Below, one piece after another: positions 6,982-15,676 of a stretch of 64,000 bases of DNA (positions are counted from its first letter, which is position 1; each line of letters begins with the position of its first letter). Location of the stretch: the NCBI RefSeq assembly GCF_016755875.1, contig NZ_BNED01000005.1, forward strand, positions 5,036,001 to 5,100,000, read 5' to 3'. Under the pieces are notes generated by a model that worked only from the letters and a program-made list of their open reading frames with translations, was not told the origin of the DNA and searched no databases. Source of the DNA: Streptomyces spororaveus. GTDB lineage: Bacteria; Actinomycetota; Actinomycetes; Streptomycetales; Streptomycetaceae. The translations under genes and the position numbers were made by a program.

Positions 6982-8991
6982 TCAGGTCCTCGGGGGGACG
7001 AGCATGCGCTCCGAGCCCAGGCCGTTCATCCGGGTGTCCCGGTACATGGTGGTCTCGCCGTCGCTCCAGCGGATGATGAGGTCGTTGGTGAGCCCGTCGC
7101 CCGTGAACTGGCCGGTGGTCATGACCTCACTGTGGGTCCACGTCTTGTTGGGGCCGTGGACGGGCTGCTCGGCGCCCAGGCCGCCGGTGGTGGTGCCGAC
7201 GTAGTTGTTGAGCGCGCCGCTGGACCAGCGGACCATGAGGTCCCACTTCTGGTTGCCGGAGTACTGCCCGGAGGTCAGCAGCGTGGCGTCCTTCCAGGTG
7301 CTGTTGGGGTCCTTGAGCTTGTACTCCTGGCCCATGGTGCCGGCGCTCACGTTGGTGAAGAGGCTGAGCTCGCCGTCGGACCAGCGCACCATGAGGTCGG
7401 TGACGTAGGTGGAGGCGTTGAACCGGCCGGCGGCGATCTGGGTGGCGTGGCTCCAGATGGACCCGGACGGGGCCATCTCGATCGACGTGCCGAGGCCGTT
7501 GGAGCCGACGTCGCCGTGCAGGGTCATCCGTCCGTCGTCCCAGCGGACCATGAGGTCGAACTCGCCGGTGCCGGTGAAATCGCCGGCGGTGATGGTGGCG
7601 ATGGGCTTCCAGGTGCCGTTGGGCGCCAGGAGCTGGCGCTCCGGCAGGAAGCCGCCCTGGCCGTCACCGGGGAAGAGGGTGACCTCGCCGTCCGTCCAGA
7701 CCACGAGCAGGCTGCTGCGGCCGTTGCCGGTGAAGTCGCCGGAGGCCATCGCCTTGGCGTGGGTCCACAGGTCCCCGAGGCCGGGCAGGAGGGGGCTGTC
7801 CGTGGGTCCCTGGTACGGCGGCCGGGGGAGTTTGTCCGGGTCGCGGCCGGCGCCGGCGTCGTCGTACAGGTCCTGGGCGTCCTTGCCGTACACCGGCGCG
7901 TAAGTGATCCAGGAGTGGTTGGCGTCGTCGCCGCCGCCGTAGTACCCGCCGGTGTTGCCGATGACCTTGCCGGTGCGCGTGGCCGCGTCGTAGTCCTTGA
8001 TCCAGGGGCCGCCGGACACGCCGCTGTAGAACCCGTTGCACAGCATCTGCATCTGCCGGTAACCGGCCAGGCGGGTGGTGGGTACGTCGCAGCGGAAGGC
8101 CCGGTGGTCCTTGTTGACGCTCGAACCGGAGGGATAGCCGACGACGGTGACCTTGTGGTCGTACGTGCTGCCCGGCGTGAAGGTGAGCGCCCCGGTGACG
8201 TTCTCGGCCTGTCCCTTGCCGTTCGGCTCGACCAGCGCGAAGGCGAGGTCCAGGTCGGAGTCCGCGCCCTTGCTGTTGGAGTGGTAACGGGGGTCTATGT
8301 AGACGCCGTTGACCTTGACCGGGAAGATGCCGTGGGGCTGGGCGCCGGGGGCCTTGCCGTGGCGGTACTGCGGCACGAAGACGGCGTGGCTGTTCGGCTT
8401 CTTCATGTCGTCCGCGCAGTGGCCCGCGGTGAGCACCATGTTCTTGCCCGCGCTGCGGACGACGCTGCCGGTGCAGGAGGTGTTCGCCTTGCCGACCGAG
8501 TCCGCCCCGTAGAAGAACGTCCCCACCATCGGCATGCCGTCGAAGAAGGAGCCGGTGGGGGTGCCCGAGGGGGGTGCGGCCTGTGCGCTGAGCTTGCCCG
8601 CGGCCTTTCCGGCCGGGTCCTGGCCGCGTTTGGCGTCGACGGGCACGGCGGCGGCCATGCGTTCGGCCGTCCAGTACGCCTCTTCGGCGCGCAGCCTCTC
8701 GGCGGGGGTCTGAGGGGGCGTCGTGGCCGGCTGGGCCGGCGCGGGCGGCGCGGCAGGAGCGGCAGGCACGACCGGCGTGCTGGCGCTCGGGCCCGGGGTG
8801 GCGCGGGCCGTCGGCGCGGTGGTGGCGGGGGCCTTCGGCGTCATGGTGGCCGCGGGCTGCGGCTGGACGCCGACCAGGGGAAGGGTGGGGCCAGGGCTCG
8901 GGGTGGCGCTCGCGGCGAGAGCCGGTTCGGAGCCCAATAAGGCGCCGATCGCGCCAAGGGCGAAGAAGACGGTGAACCATCTGGATCTCAA
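6982..8991 (-). CDS. secreted trypsin-like serine protease with C-terminal beta-propeller repeats; TTA codon in signal peptide
   Basis: A 669-residue exported protein. An N-terminal signal peptide (RSRWFTVFFALGAIGALLG, cleavage near ALA-AS) precedes a Pro/Ala/Thr-rich linker, then a chymotrypsin-fold protease with His in LTAGHC (H190), Asp in SDLDLAF (246 or 248) and Ser in GVSGGPW (S325). Residues about 430-665 hold five repeats of roughly 50 residues (W-x-A...SGDF/GQYTG...DLMVRWSDG), an FG-GAP/tachylectin-like propeller that probably binds glycan or cell wall. TTG 8991 is chosen because GGAAAG lies 9 bases upstream and the signal peptide begins there; a GTG at 9066 would add an unlikely extension. 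Codon 18 (8938-8940) is TTA, implying bldA dependence. Divergent from the gene at 9115. Confidence 0.85.
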   Translation of the reverse strand: MRSRWFTVFFALGAIGALLGSEPALAASATPSPGPTLPLVGVQPQPAATMTPKAPATTAPTARATPGPSASTPVVPAAPAAPPAPAQPATTPPQTPAERLRAEEAYWTAERMAAAVPVDAKRGQDPAGKAAGKLSAQAAPPSGTPTGSFFDGMPMVGTFFYGADSVGKANTSCTGSVVRSAGKNMVLTAGHCADDMKKPNSHAVFVPQYRHGKAPGAQPHGIFPVKVNGVYIDPRYHSNSKGADSDLDLAFALVEPNGKGQAENVTGALTFTPGSTYDHKVTVVGYPSGSSVNKDHRAFRCDVPTTRLAGYRQMQMLCNGFYSGVSGGPWIKDYDAATRTGKVIGNTGGYYGGGDDANHSWITYAPVYGKDAQDLYDDAGAGRDPDKLPRPPYQGPTDSPLLPGLGDLWTHAKAMASGDFTGNGRSSLLVVWTDGEVTLFPGDGQGGFLPERQLLAPNGTWKPIATITAGDFTGTGEFDLMVRWDDGRMTLHGDVGSNGLGTSIEMAPSGSIWSHATQIAAGRFNASTYVTDLMVRWSDGELSLFTNVSAGTMGQEYKLKDPNSTWKDATLLTSGQYSGNQKWDLMVRWSSGALNNYVGTTTGGLGAEQPVHGPNKTWTHSEVMTTGQFTGDGLTNDLIIRWSDGETTMYRDTRMNGLGSERMLVPPRT

Positions 8992-9114
8992 AGGACTCTT
9001 ACTTTCCAGGAGAGGTGCAAGGCGGAGCAACGAGCTGAATTCGTGCGCCAGTTCGATGTCCGGCACGGTATGCAGGGACCAGGAAGATCGTCAACGGAAA
9101 TGAAATGGGGCCGC

Positions 9115-9999
9115 ATGCGCACGATCGCGATGAGGATCGGCGGGGCCACCGCGCTGTCGTTACTCCTGATGACGCCCGCGGCGAGCGCCCTCGCGGCGCA
9201 GGCCGCGGATCCGCCCGCCCCGCTGCCGGTGGGGGCCGAACTGTCCGCCCGCCCCGGTGACCGGCTCACCTTCACGGCACCCCCGCACCTGCCGGGGATC
9301 AACGGGGACTGGGTCATTTCCAAGATCTTCGTCCAGCACGGGACGCTGAGGATGGACGATCCCGTCATCACCGCCGTGGCCACCGTGGCGTGTGACACCC
9401 CGCCAGGCGTCTACCCGGTGGAGACGACGATGCGCGGCAAGGACGCCGGGGAGGGCAAGGGCAGTCCCTGGGTGACCGTCACGGTCGCGGACATCGGCGC
9501 GGAGGAACGCGCGGCCTGCCCCGCGAAGGTCGCGGCCCTCCCCCCGGAGCAGCTGGAGGAGCGCTGGCCCGCCGGAGATTCCTGGCCGCAATCACCGTGG
9601 GACGTAAGGACGTTCCGGCCCGGGGCCAAGGTGACGCCCACGGCCTCGGAGCGGGGGAACGAAGAGTCCCTCACTTCGCCGGGCTTCACCGACCGGCCCG
9701 TCATGCGCGGGGCCAGGGCGGTCGTGACGGCGACGGCCACGATCCGCTGCGATGCTGGGCCGGGTCTGTACGAGGTCCGCTGGGTGGGCAGGGACGAGGT
9801 CTGGGCCCGCTACCGCGTGGCCGAAACCGATGAGGCGACCCGCAGTTCGTGTCGGGACGGGGCGTCGGAACCGGCCGGGGGACGGACACCCTGGCTCGTC
9901 GGCGGCGCGGCCGCCGGCCTGGGCGCCGCGGGCGCGGGGGCCTACGTGCTGGCCCGGCGCCGTCGTGGCTCGTTCTCGTCCTCGTCCTCTTCCCTCTGA
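9115..9999 (+). CDS. exported, membrane-anchored surface protein of unknown function; TTA codon in signal peptide
   Basis: About 294 residues. Signal peptide (MRTIAMRIGGATALSLLLM, cleavage near ALA), a roughly 220-residue extracellular part with two similar beta-sandwich-like halves (each has a GD..TF or GAKVTPT stretch, then a CDxxPGxY element: CDTPPGVY and CDAGPGLY), then a C-terminal membrane helix (PWLVGGAAAGLGAAG) and an RRRRG-(S)n tail. There is no clear LPXTG motif. GGGG lies 4 bases before ATG 9115; ATG 9100 is an alternative. Codon 16 (9160-9162) is TTA. It shares a 120-bp divergent promoter region with the TTA-containing protease, so joint developmental control is likely. Function not recognised. 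Confidence 0.75.
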   Translation: MRTIAMRIGGATALSLLLMTPAASALAAQAADPPAPLPVGAELSARPGDRLTFTAPPHLPGINGDWVISKIFVQHGTLRMDDPVITAVATVACDTPPGVYPVETTMRGKDAGEGKGSPWVTVTVADIGAEERAACPAKVAALPPEQLEERWPAGDSWPQSPWDVRTFRPGAKVTPTASERGNEESLTSPGFTDRPVMRGARAVVTATATIRCDAGPGLYEVRWVGRDEVWARYRVAETDEATRSSCRDGASEPAGGRTPWLVGGAAAGLGAAGAGAYVLARRRRGSFSSSSSSL

Positions 10000-10033
10000 C
10001 GCCTGTGCCGTCACCGGTGCTTAGGATTTCCGG

Positions 10034-10783
10034 ATGACCACCACCGCGGGCCTCGACTCCCTCGCGCTGCGGCTCGACCGGCCGGTCCGGGCGCAGCGGC
10101 CGCCCGCTGCCGGCGAGGCCCTCGTACGGTACGTGGACGCCGAGGCGCAGGCCCCGTTCGCGGAACGCCTCGCGCCCGACGTGCTCGACGCCGCCGAGCG
10201 CCGCCGGGCCGACCGGTTCGTACGCCCCCAGGACCGCGGCTCGTACCTCGTCGCGCACGTGGCGCTGAGGCTGCTGCTGGGTGCCCTGCTCGACACCGCT
10301 CCGCGCGATCTGGCCATGACCCGCGAGGCCTGTCCCGAGTGCGGCGGCCCGGACGGCCGTCCGGCCCTCGTGGGCGGCCGCGCCCACTTCTCCCTGTCGC
10401 ACAGCCGCGACGCGGTCTTCCTCGCCTGCGCGTCCACCCCGGTCGGGGTCGACGTCGAGGCCCTGCCGGCACCGCGGGTGGTGGCGCAGAGCGAGGAGTT
10501 CTTCCACCCCGCCGAGTCCGCGGAACTGGCCGCGCTCCCCGAGGCCGGACGCGCCGCGGCGTTCGCCCGCCTGTGGGCGCGCAAGGAGGCCCACCTCAAG
10601 GGCACCGGAGCGGGACTGGGGCACGAGGGCAACCGGAACTACCTGGGGACCGGCCCGGCCGGCGATTCCGTCCGCCCGCACTGGTCCCTCACCGACCTGC
10701 CGGCCCCCGAGGGTTACGCCGCCGCACTCGCGCTGCGGGCCCCTTCGGCGCATTGGCGCCGTGATCCGCCGGACACCCCCTAG
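10034..10783 (+). CDS. 4'-phosphopantetheinyl transferase (Sfp type)
   Basis: A 249-residue enzyme that moves the phosphopantetheine arm of CoA to a Ser on acyl- or peptidyl-carrier proteins. The two signature motifs are present: VGVDVE (D140, E142, Mg binding) and WARKEAHLKG (W181 to K189). The N-terminal RRRADRFVRPQDRGSYLVAH stretch matches the CoA-binding R(F) region of Sfp-like enzymes, and the length fits. It stands alone, tail to tail with the ABC permease gene; the two stop codons overlap in CTAG (10780-10783). The ketosynthase III and thioesterase at 16.7-18.5 kb may use carrier proteins it activates, but no carrier protein gene lies in the window. Confidence 0.92.
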   Translation: MTTTAGLDSLALRLDRPVRAQRPPAAGEALVRYVDAEAQAPFAERLAPDVLDAAERRRADRFVRPQDRGSYLVAHVALRLLLGALLDTAPRDLAMTREACPECGGPDGRPALVGGRAHFSLSHSRDAVFLACASTPVGVDVEALPAPRVVAQSEEFFHPAESAELAALPEAGRAAAFARLWARKEAHLKGTGAGLGHEGNRNYLGTGPAGDSVRPHWSLTDLPAPEGYAAALALRAPSAHWRRDPPDTP

Positions 10784-13401
10784 ATCTCGGCCACGGCCTC
10801 CAGGGGGCCGAGGGCCGACGCGTGGCGGGCCGGGAGCGCGGCCGCCACCACGCCCGTGGCGAGGGAGATCACGCAGACGAGAAGCAGCGTGTCCCAAGGG
10901 AGGGCCAACGCGTAGCCCTTCAGCGCGCCGTTGGTCAGCGCGCCGACCGTCCAGGCCCCGAACAGGCCGGTCGTCAGTCCCAGCAGGGTGCCGAAGGCGG
11001 CCACCGTCAGGGATTCGAGGCGGATCATCCGGCGGATGCCTGCGCGGTCCATGCCGATGGCGCGCAGGACGCCGATCTCGCGGGTCCGGTCCGAGACCGA
11101 CATGGCGAGGGTGTTCATGATGCCGAGGGCCGCGATCACACCGCCGATGACGAGCAGTCCGTAGGTCAGGGTCAGCAGGGTGCTCAGGGAACCGGCGGCC
11201 TCCCGGACGAGTTCCTTCCGGCTCTGGATCTTCAGGAGCGGGTTCTCGCCGGTGGCGGTACGCAGCCGGTCCTCGGTGGCCCCGTCGTGGGCGCCGCCCC
11301 CGGTGCGGACGAGGACGCGCTGGACGGAGCCGGGGGTGAGGCTGTTCCGCTGGACCTCGGTGCGGGCGCCCAGCGCTTCGCGGGCGGTGGGGTTGTCCTC
11401 GTAGACCCCGACGACCGTGTACGGGGCGAGGTCCTGGCCGGGCCCGCCGATCCGGGCGTCGATCCGGCCGCCGGTGCTCACGCCGTTCTCCCGGGCGAGG
11501 GTGCGCGAGAGGGCGATGCGGCCCGGTCCGAGGTCCTTGAGGGAGCCGCTGACGAAGTCCAGCTTCATCACGGACGGGGCGGCGGCCGGATCGACCCCGG
11601 AGATCTCGCGGACGCCACCACCGATGAAGAGGGTGGAGTCGGCGACGGCGGTCGCCGTCCGAACCCCGGGGGCGGCGGTCACCCGTTGCACGGCGGCCGG
11701 GTCGATGCCGGCCGAGGCGGTGTGGGTGCTGATCACGTAGTCGGCGCCGAGGCCGGCCGCGGCCCGGCGGTCGAGGGCCTGTCCGGTGGAATGGCCGATG
11801 ACGGAGAGCCCGGCGACCAGGGCCGTGCTGACCATCAGGGCGGAGGCGGTGGCGGCGGTGCGCCGCGGGTCGCGCAGCGCGTTGCGGTGGGCGAGGTGGC
11901 CGGCGATCCCGAGGCGGCCGGTCAGCCGTCCGCCGAGCCGGATCACGGGGACGGCGAGGAGCGGCGCCAGCACGATCACGGCGACGACCAGGAGGGCGCA
12001 GCCGGACATCGCGCTCCGCAGGTTCTCCTCGGAGGCGTCCTTCGCCCCCGCGAGCGACAGCAGCAGTCCGGCGCCGAGGGCGAGCAGGAGGGCCCCGGCC
12101 GCACCGCGGGCCCGGGAGGCGGCGGCGGTGGGCGGCTGTTCGGCCACGCGCATGGCCTCGACCGGAGCGATGCGCGCGGCCTTGCGGGACGGCAGCCACG
12201 CGGCGAGCACGGTGATGCCCACCCCGACGGCGAGCGCGGCCATGACGGGGAGCGGGCCGATCACCAGGGGGCCGCGGGGCAGCGACTCCCCGGCGGTGCC
12301 CAGGATCCGTGGCAGTACGGAGGCGATCCCGAGGCCGAGGACGAAACCGAGGGCCGAGGCGGCCAGGCCCAGGAGGACGGCCTCCCACAGCAGGGAGCGG
12401 ACGACCTGGCGGCGCGTGGCACCGATCGCGCGCAGCAGCGCGATCTCACGGGTGCGCCGGGCGACGAGCATGGTGAAGGTGTTGACGATGAGGAACGACC
12501 CGATGAAGAGGGCGACTCCGGCGAAGACCAGCGACAGCTTCTCGTTGCCGCGGGTGAGCGTGTCGACGAGGACGGCCTGCTGGGCGGCCTGGGCGGTGCC
12601 GGTGGTGGCCTCGGCCCGGTCGGCGGGGAGCAGTGCGGCGACCCGGCGGGAGAGTTCGGCCTCGCCGCTGCCGGGGGCGGCGGACAGGTCGATCGAGGTG
12701 TAGCGGCCCGGGGAGGCGAACAACTGCTGCGCGGTGGCCATGTCGAACAGGGCGAGGGTGCCGCCGGCCGTCACCCGGGTGTCCCGGGTGGTGACGATGC
12801 CGACGAGCCGCTTCTTCATGGCCGGGCCGTCCGTGGCCAGGGTGATCTCGGCGCCGATACGGAACCGGCCGGCGGCGGCGGTGCCGCTGTCCACGGCGAT
12901 CTCATCGCCGCCCCGGGGTGCGCGGCCCTCGGTCAGCGGGTGGCGGCCGTCCTTGCCGTCGGCGCCGGGGACGTAGGCGGCCGCCCGGTGCGCCCAGGTC
13001 CTGCCGGTGCGCAGCGGGCTGCCGTCCGCGGCGTTCAGGGTGGCCAGGCCGTCGGCGGACGGCCGTACGGCGGCGACGCCGGGCAGTGCGGCCAGTTTGC
13101 GGGCGAGGACGTCGTCGAGCACGGTGGCGTGCTCGTCCCCGGCGGACCCGGCGGACCCGGCGTCCCCGGCGGACCCGGCGGGCCCGGCTGCCGAAGCCGC
13201 GCCGGGCGGGGGGTCCTTCGGGGTCACGGTGACCGCGATGTCGGCGTAGTCCTTCGACAGAGCGGCCCGGTGGGCGGCCGTGGAGGAGTCCGCGAAGACG
13301 AGGGTGCCGGAGACGAAGGCGACGCCGAGGGTGACGGCGAGCACCGTCATCAGCAGTCGGGCCTTGTGCGCCAGGACGTTGCGCAGGGCTGTTTTCAGCA
13401 T
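10780..13401 (-). CDS. FtsX-like ABC transporter permease
   Basis: An 873-residue membrane protein with the duplicated MacB/FtsX layout: N-terminal helix (LLMTVLAVTLGVAFVSG), a large extracellular domain (about 40-280), three helices with the TREIALLRAIGATRRQVV coupling loop (about 310-420), further helices, a second extracellular domain (about 530-740), and C-terminal helices with the matching TREIGVLRAIGMDRAGIRR loop. A glycine/serine/alanine run at about residues 70-90 reflects a DNA repeat near 13140-13190. The ATP-binding gene is 39 bases upstream, and a two-component system precedes it, as in antimicrobial-peptide or lipid exporters of the MacB type. The substrate is unknown. Confidence 0.92.
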   Translation of the reverse strand: MLKTALRNVLAHKARLLMTVLAVTLGVAFVSGTLVFADSSTAAHRAALSKDYADIAVTVTPKDPPPGAASAAGPAGSAGDAGSAGSAGDEHATVLDDVLARKLAALPGVAAVRPSADGLATLNAADGSPLRTGRTWAHRAAAYVPGADGKDGRHPLTEGRAPRGGDEIAVDSGTAAAGRFRIGAEITLATDGPAMKKRLVGIVTTRDTRVTAGGTLALFDMATAQQLFASPGRYTSIDLSAAPGSGEAELSRRVAALLPADRAEATTGTAQAAQQAVLVDTLTRGNEKLSLVFAGVALFIGSFLIVNTFTMLVARRTREIALLRAIGATRRQVVRSLLWEAVLLGLAASALGFVLGLGIASVLPRILGTAGESLPRGPLVIGPLPVMAALAVGVGITVLAAWLPSRKAARIAPVEAMRVAEQPPTAAASRARGAAGALLLALGAGLLLSLAGAKDASEENLRSAMSGCALLVVAVIVLAPLLAVPVIRLGGRLTGRLGIAGHLAHRNALRDPRRTAATASALMVSTALVAGLSVIGHSTGQALDRRAAAGLGADYVISTHTASAGIDPAAVQRVTAAPGVRTATAVADSTLFIGGGVREISGVDPAAAPSVMKLDFVSGSLKDLGPGRIALSRTLARENGVSTGGRIDARIGGPGQDLAPYTVVGVYEDNPTAREALGARTEVQRNSLTPGSVQRVLVRTGGGAHDGATEDRLRTATGENPLLKIQSRKELVREAAGSLSTLLTLTYGLLVIGGVIAALGIMNTLAMSVSDRTREIGVLRAIGMDRAGIRRMIRLESLTVAAFGTLLGLTTGLFGAWTVGALTNGALKGYALALPWDTLLLVCVISLATGVVAAALPARHASALGPLEAVAEI

Positions 13402-13440
13402 GGTGAGTGGCTTCCGGGGCGGTGACAGGGGAGGGGCGGG

Positions 13441-14214
13441 TCAGCTCGTGCGTGCGCGGGTGTCGAACTGCTTCATCCGGTCCAGCACCCGGTCCGGGGT
13501 GGGGTGCACCATCTCGTCGACCAGCCGGCCGTCCGAGAGGAAGACGACGCGGTCGGCGAAACCGGCGGCGACCGGGTCGTGGGTCACCATGACCACGGTC
13601 TGGCCCAGTTCGCGCACGGAGTCGCGCAGGAAGCCGAGGACCTCGGCCCCGGCGCGGGAGTCGAGATTGCCGGTGGGCTCGTCGCCGAAGACGATCGCGG
13701 GCCGGGTGACCAGGGCCCGGGCCACGGCGACGCGCTGCTGCTGCCCGCCGGAGAGCTGTCCGGGCCGGTGGTCCAGCCGCTCGCCGAGGCCGACCATGGA
13801 CACCACGCGGTCCAGCCACTGCCGGTCGGGGCGGCGCCCGGCGATGGACAGGGGCAGGGTGATGTTCTCCAGCGCGGTCAGGGTGGGCAGCAGGTTGAAC
13901 GCCTGGAAGATGAAGCCGACCCGGTCCCGGCGCAGCTCGGTGAGCTGCCGGTCGCCCAGCGGGCCCAGTTCGGTGGTGCCGATGCGGACGGAGCCGGAAC
14001 TGGCGGAGTCGAGGCCGGCGGCGCAGTGCATCAGGGTGGACTTGCCGCAGCCGGAGGGACCCATGATCGCGGTGAACTCGGCCTCCCGGAAGGAGACGCT
14101 GACTCCCTCCAGGGCCACCACGCGGGTGTCGCCACTGCCGTAGACCTTCGACAGGTCGGTGGTGGAGGCCGCGATACCGGGCATCGGTCGGGAGGAGAAG
14201 GGGTCGGCGGTCAC
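13441..14214 (-). CDS. ABC transporter ATP-binding protein (MacB/LolD type)
   Basis: A 257-residue ATPase that drives the downstream permease. Walker A GPSGCGKST (52-60), Q-loop in FIFQAFNLLP, signature LSGGQQQR (154-161), Walker B AIVFGDEPTG (172-181) and H-loop VTHD are intact. GTG 14214 is preferred because GGAG lies 5 bases upstream; an in-frame ATG at 14256 lacks a ribosome binding site. It sits between the sensor kinase (143-base gap) and the permease (39-base gap), so it is probably in one operon with them. Confidence 0.93.
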   Translation of the reverse strand: MTADPFSSRPMPGIAASTTDLSKVYGSGDTRVVALEGVSVSFREAEFTAIMGPSGCGKSTLMHCAAGLDSASSGSVRIGTTELGPLGDRQLTELRRDRVGFIFQAFNLLPTLTALENITLPLSIAGRRPDRQWLDRVVSMVGLGERLDHRPGQLSGGQQQRVAVARALVTRPAIVFGDEPTGNLDSRAGAEVLGFLRDSVRELGQTVVMVTHDPVAAGFADRVVFLSDGRLVDEMVHPTPDRVLDRMKQFDTRARTS

Positions 14215-14357
14215 GGGGACTCCACTTCGGGTGCGTGCGGTGCGAAAGGGGTGCACGCCGAAGGGTGTCGGGGGGACGTATCAGGGCCGGGGCGGGCGTG
14301 TATCGGCTTCCGCGCCGTTGCGCGTCAGTCGTGTGGGGCGGCCGGGCGGCCGGTCGG

Positions 14358-15671
14358 TCAGTGCGGGAGCCGCAGGGTGGCGACCGCGCCGCCGTCCGGG
14401 GCGTTGTCCAGGCGCAGTTCGGCACCGAGCACGCGGGCCTGGCCCAGGGCGATGGTCAGGCCGAGGCCGTGTCCCGCGCCCCGCTCCGCGGCGCCCGTAC
14501 GGAAGCGGCGCGGGCCGTCGAGCAGCAGGTCGGCGGGGAAACCGGGGCCGTGGTCGCGGACGACGACGGTCCGGCCCTCGACGGTGACCCGCACCGGGGT
14601 GCGGCCGTGCCGGTGCGCGTTGACGACGAGGTTGCCGACGATCCGCTCCAGACGGCGCGGATCGGTCTCCACGGTCTCCGTAGTCTCCCCGGTCTCCCCG
14701 GCCGATGCCGGCGACCCGTGCGGCCCGTGCGGCGCCCCGGTGACGGTGACCTCCGTGTCGAGGCCGGTGCGGGCCACCGCCTCGGCGACCACCGCGGCGA
14801 GCGGGACCCGGACGCGTACCGGCGCCTCCGCGCCCGCGTCCAGCCGGGAGATCTCCAGCAGGTCCTCGACGAGGGCGCGCAGATCCCGTACGCGGGCCCG
14901 GAGCAGGTCCTCCGTCTCGCCGGGCGGCAGCAGGTCGGTGGCGGCCAGCAGACCGCCGACCGGGGTGCGCAGCTCGTGGGCCACGTCCGCCGTGAACTGA
15001 CGCTCCACGCGCAGCCGTCGGCCGAGGCTGTCGGCCATGAGGTCGACGGTGGCGGCGATGTCGGTCACCTCGTCGCGGCCCCTGGCCCGACCCAGTGCGG
15101 GGCCGGTACGGGCGTCGAGGTCCCCGGCGGAGATCCGGGCCGCGGTCCCGGCGACCCGGCGCAGGCGGCGGGCGACCAGCCCGGCCCCGTAGACCGCCAG
15201 GGGCAGCGCCGCCGCGAGCGAGACGAGGGAGGCCACCGCCACGCTCGCGTCGAGGCGGCGCAGGTCGTACAGCTGCGGGCTCATGTTGATCCGGACGGCC
15301 AGCACCGGGCTGCCCGGGCCGCCGACCCGCTGGGTGCCCCAGACGCTCGGCCCGAGGTTCCCCTCGACGCGCCCGTCGTAGGCCACCCGCCGGTCGCCGT
15401 CGGCCGGGTGGCGCAGTGCGCGGGGCAGGTCGGCCGGATCGAGCTCGGCGCCGCCCGGCAGCGTTCCGGTGCGCCGGTAGACGTCCATGGCGGAGTACAC
15501 CGTGTTGGTGGCTTCCATCTCGGCCCGGTCGCGGATGTCCATCGCGGTCCACAGGTGGACGAGGACGCCCACCGCCAGGGCGACCAGGGAGGCCGTGGCC
15601 GCCGCCAGCGCGGCGATCTTCCAGCGCAGGGGCACACGGGCCGGCCACCACGGCCGGTGCGGGGGATGCAC
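14358..15671 (-). CDS. sensor histidine kinase
   Basis: A 437-residue membrane sensor. Transmembrane helix about 17-41, a roughly 95-residue extracellular sensor region, second helix about 142-166, HAMP domain, then the H-box with phospho-acceptor H232 in DVAHELRTP. N box (IVGNLVVNAHRHG), G1 (VRDHGPGF) and G2 (GHGLGLTIA) follow. A Gly/Glu/Thr-rich insert (GETGETTETVETD) precedes the N box. It begins 5 bases after the response regulator gene, so the two are co-expressed. The partner operon suggests it senses a stress or peptide that induces the ABC exporter. Confidence 0.93.
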   Translation of the reverse strand: MHPPHRPWWPARVPLRWKIAALAAATASLVALAVGVLVHLWTAMDIRDRAEMEATNTVYSAMDVYRRTGTLPGGAELDPADLPRALRHPADGDRRVAYDGRVEGNLGPSVWGTQRVGGPGSPVLAVRINMSPQLYDLRRLDASVAVASLVSLAAALPLAVYGAGLVARRLRRVAGTAARISAGDLDARTGPALGRARGRDEVTDIAATVDLMADSLGRRLRVERQFTADVAHELRTPVGGLLAATDLLPPGETEDLLRARVRDLRALVEDLLEISRLDAGAEAPVRVRVPLAAVVAEAVARTGLDTEVTVTGAPHGPHGSPASAGETGETTETVETDPRRLERIVGNLVVNAHRHGRTPVRVTVEGRTVVVRDHGPGFPADLLLDGPRRFRTGAAERGAGHGLGLTIALGQARVLGAELRLDNAPDGGAVATLRLPH

Positions 15672-15676
15672 CGGCC

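Noticed and set aside
6982..9066. GTG start at 9066 for the secreted protease
   Set aside because: It would place 25 unlikely residues before the signal peptide; TTG 8991 has a ribosome binding site and starts the signal peptide directly.
9701..12388. Very long minus-strand open frame over the PPTase and ABC permease
   Set aside because: It is an Arg/Pro/Gly-rich shadow in high-GC DNA; the plus-strand PPTase and minus-strand permease have proper motifs in other frames.
10822..13425. Long plus-strand frame opposite the ABC permease
   Set aside because: Gly/Asp/Glu/Gln-rich antisense shadow, no ribosome binding site and no family resemblance.
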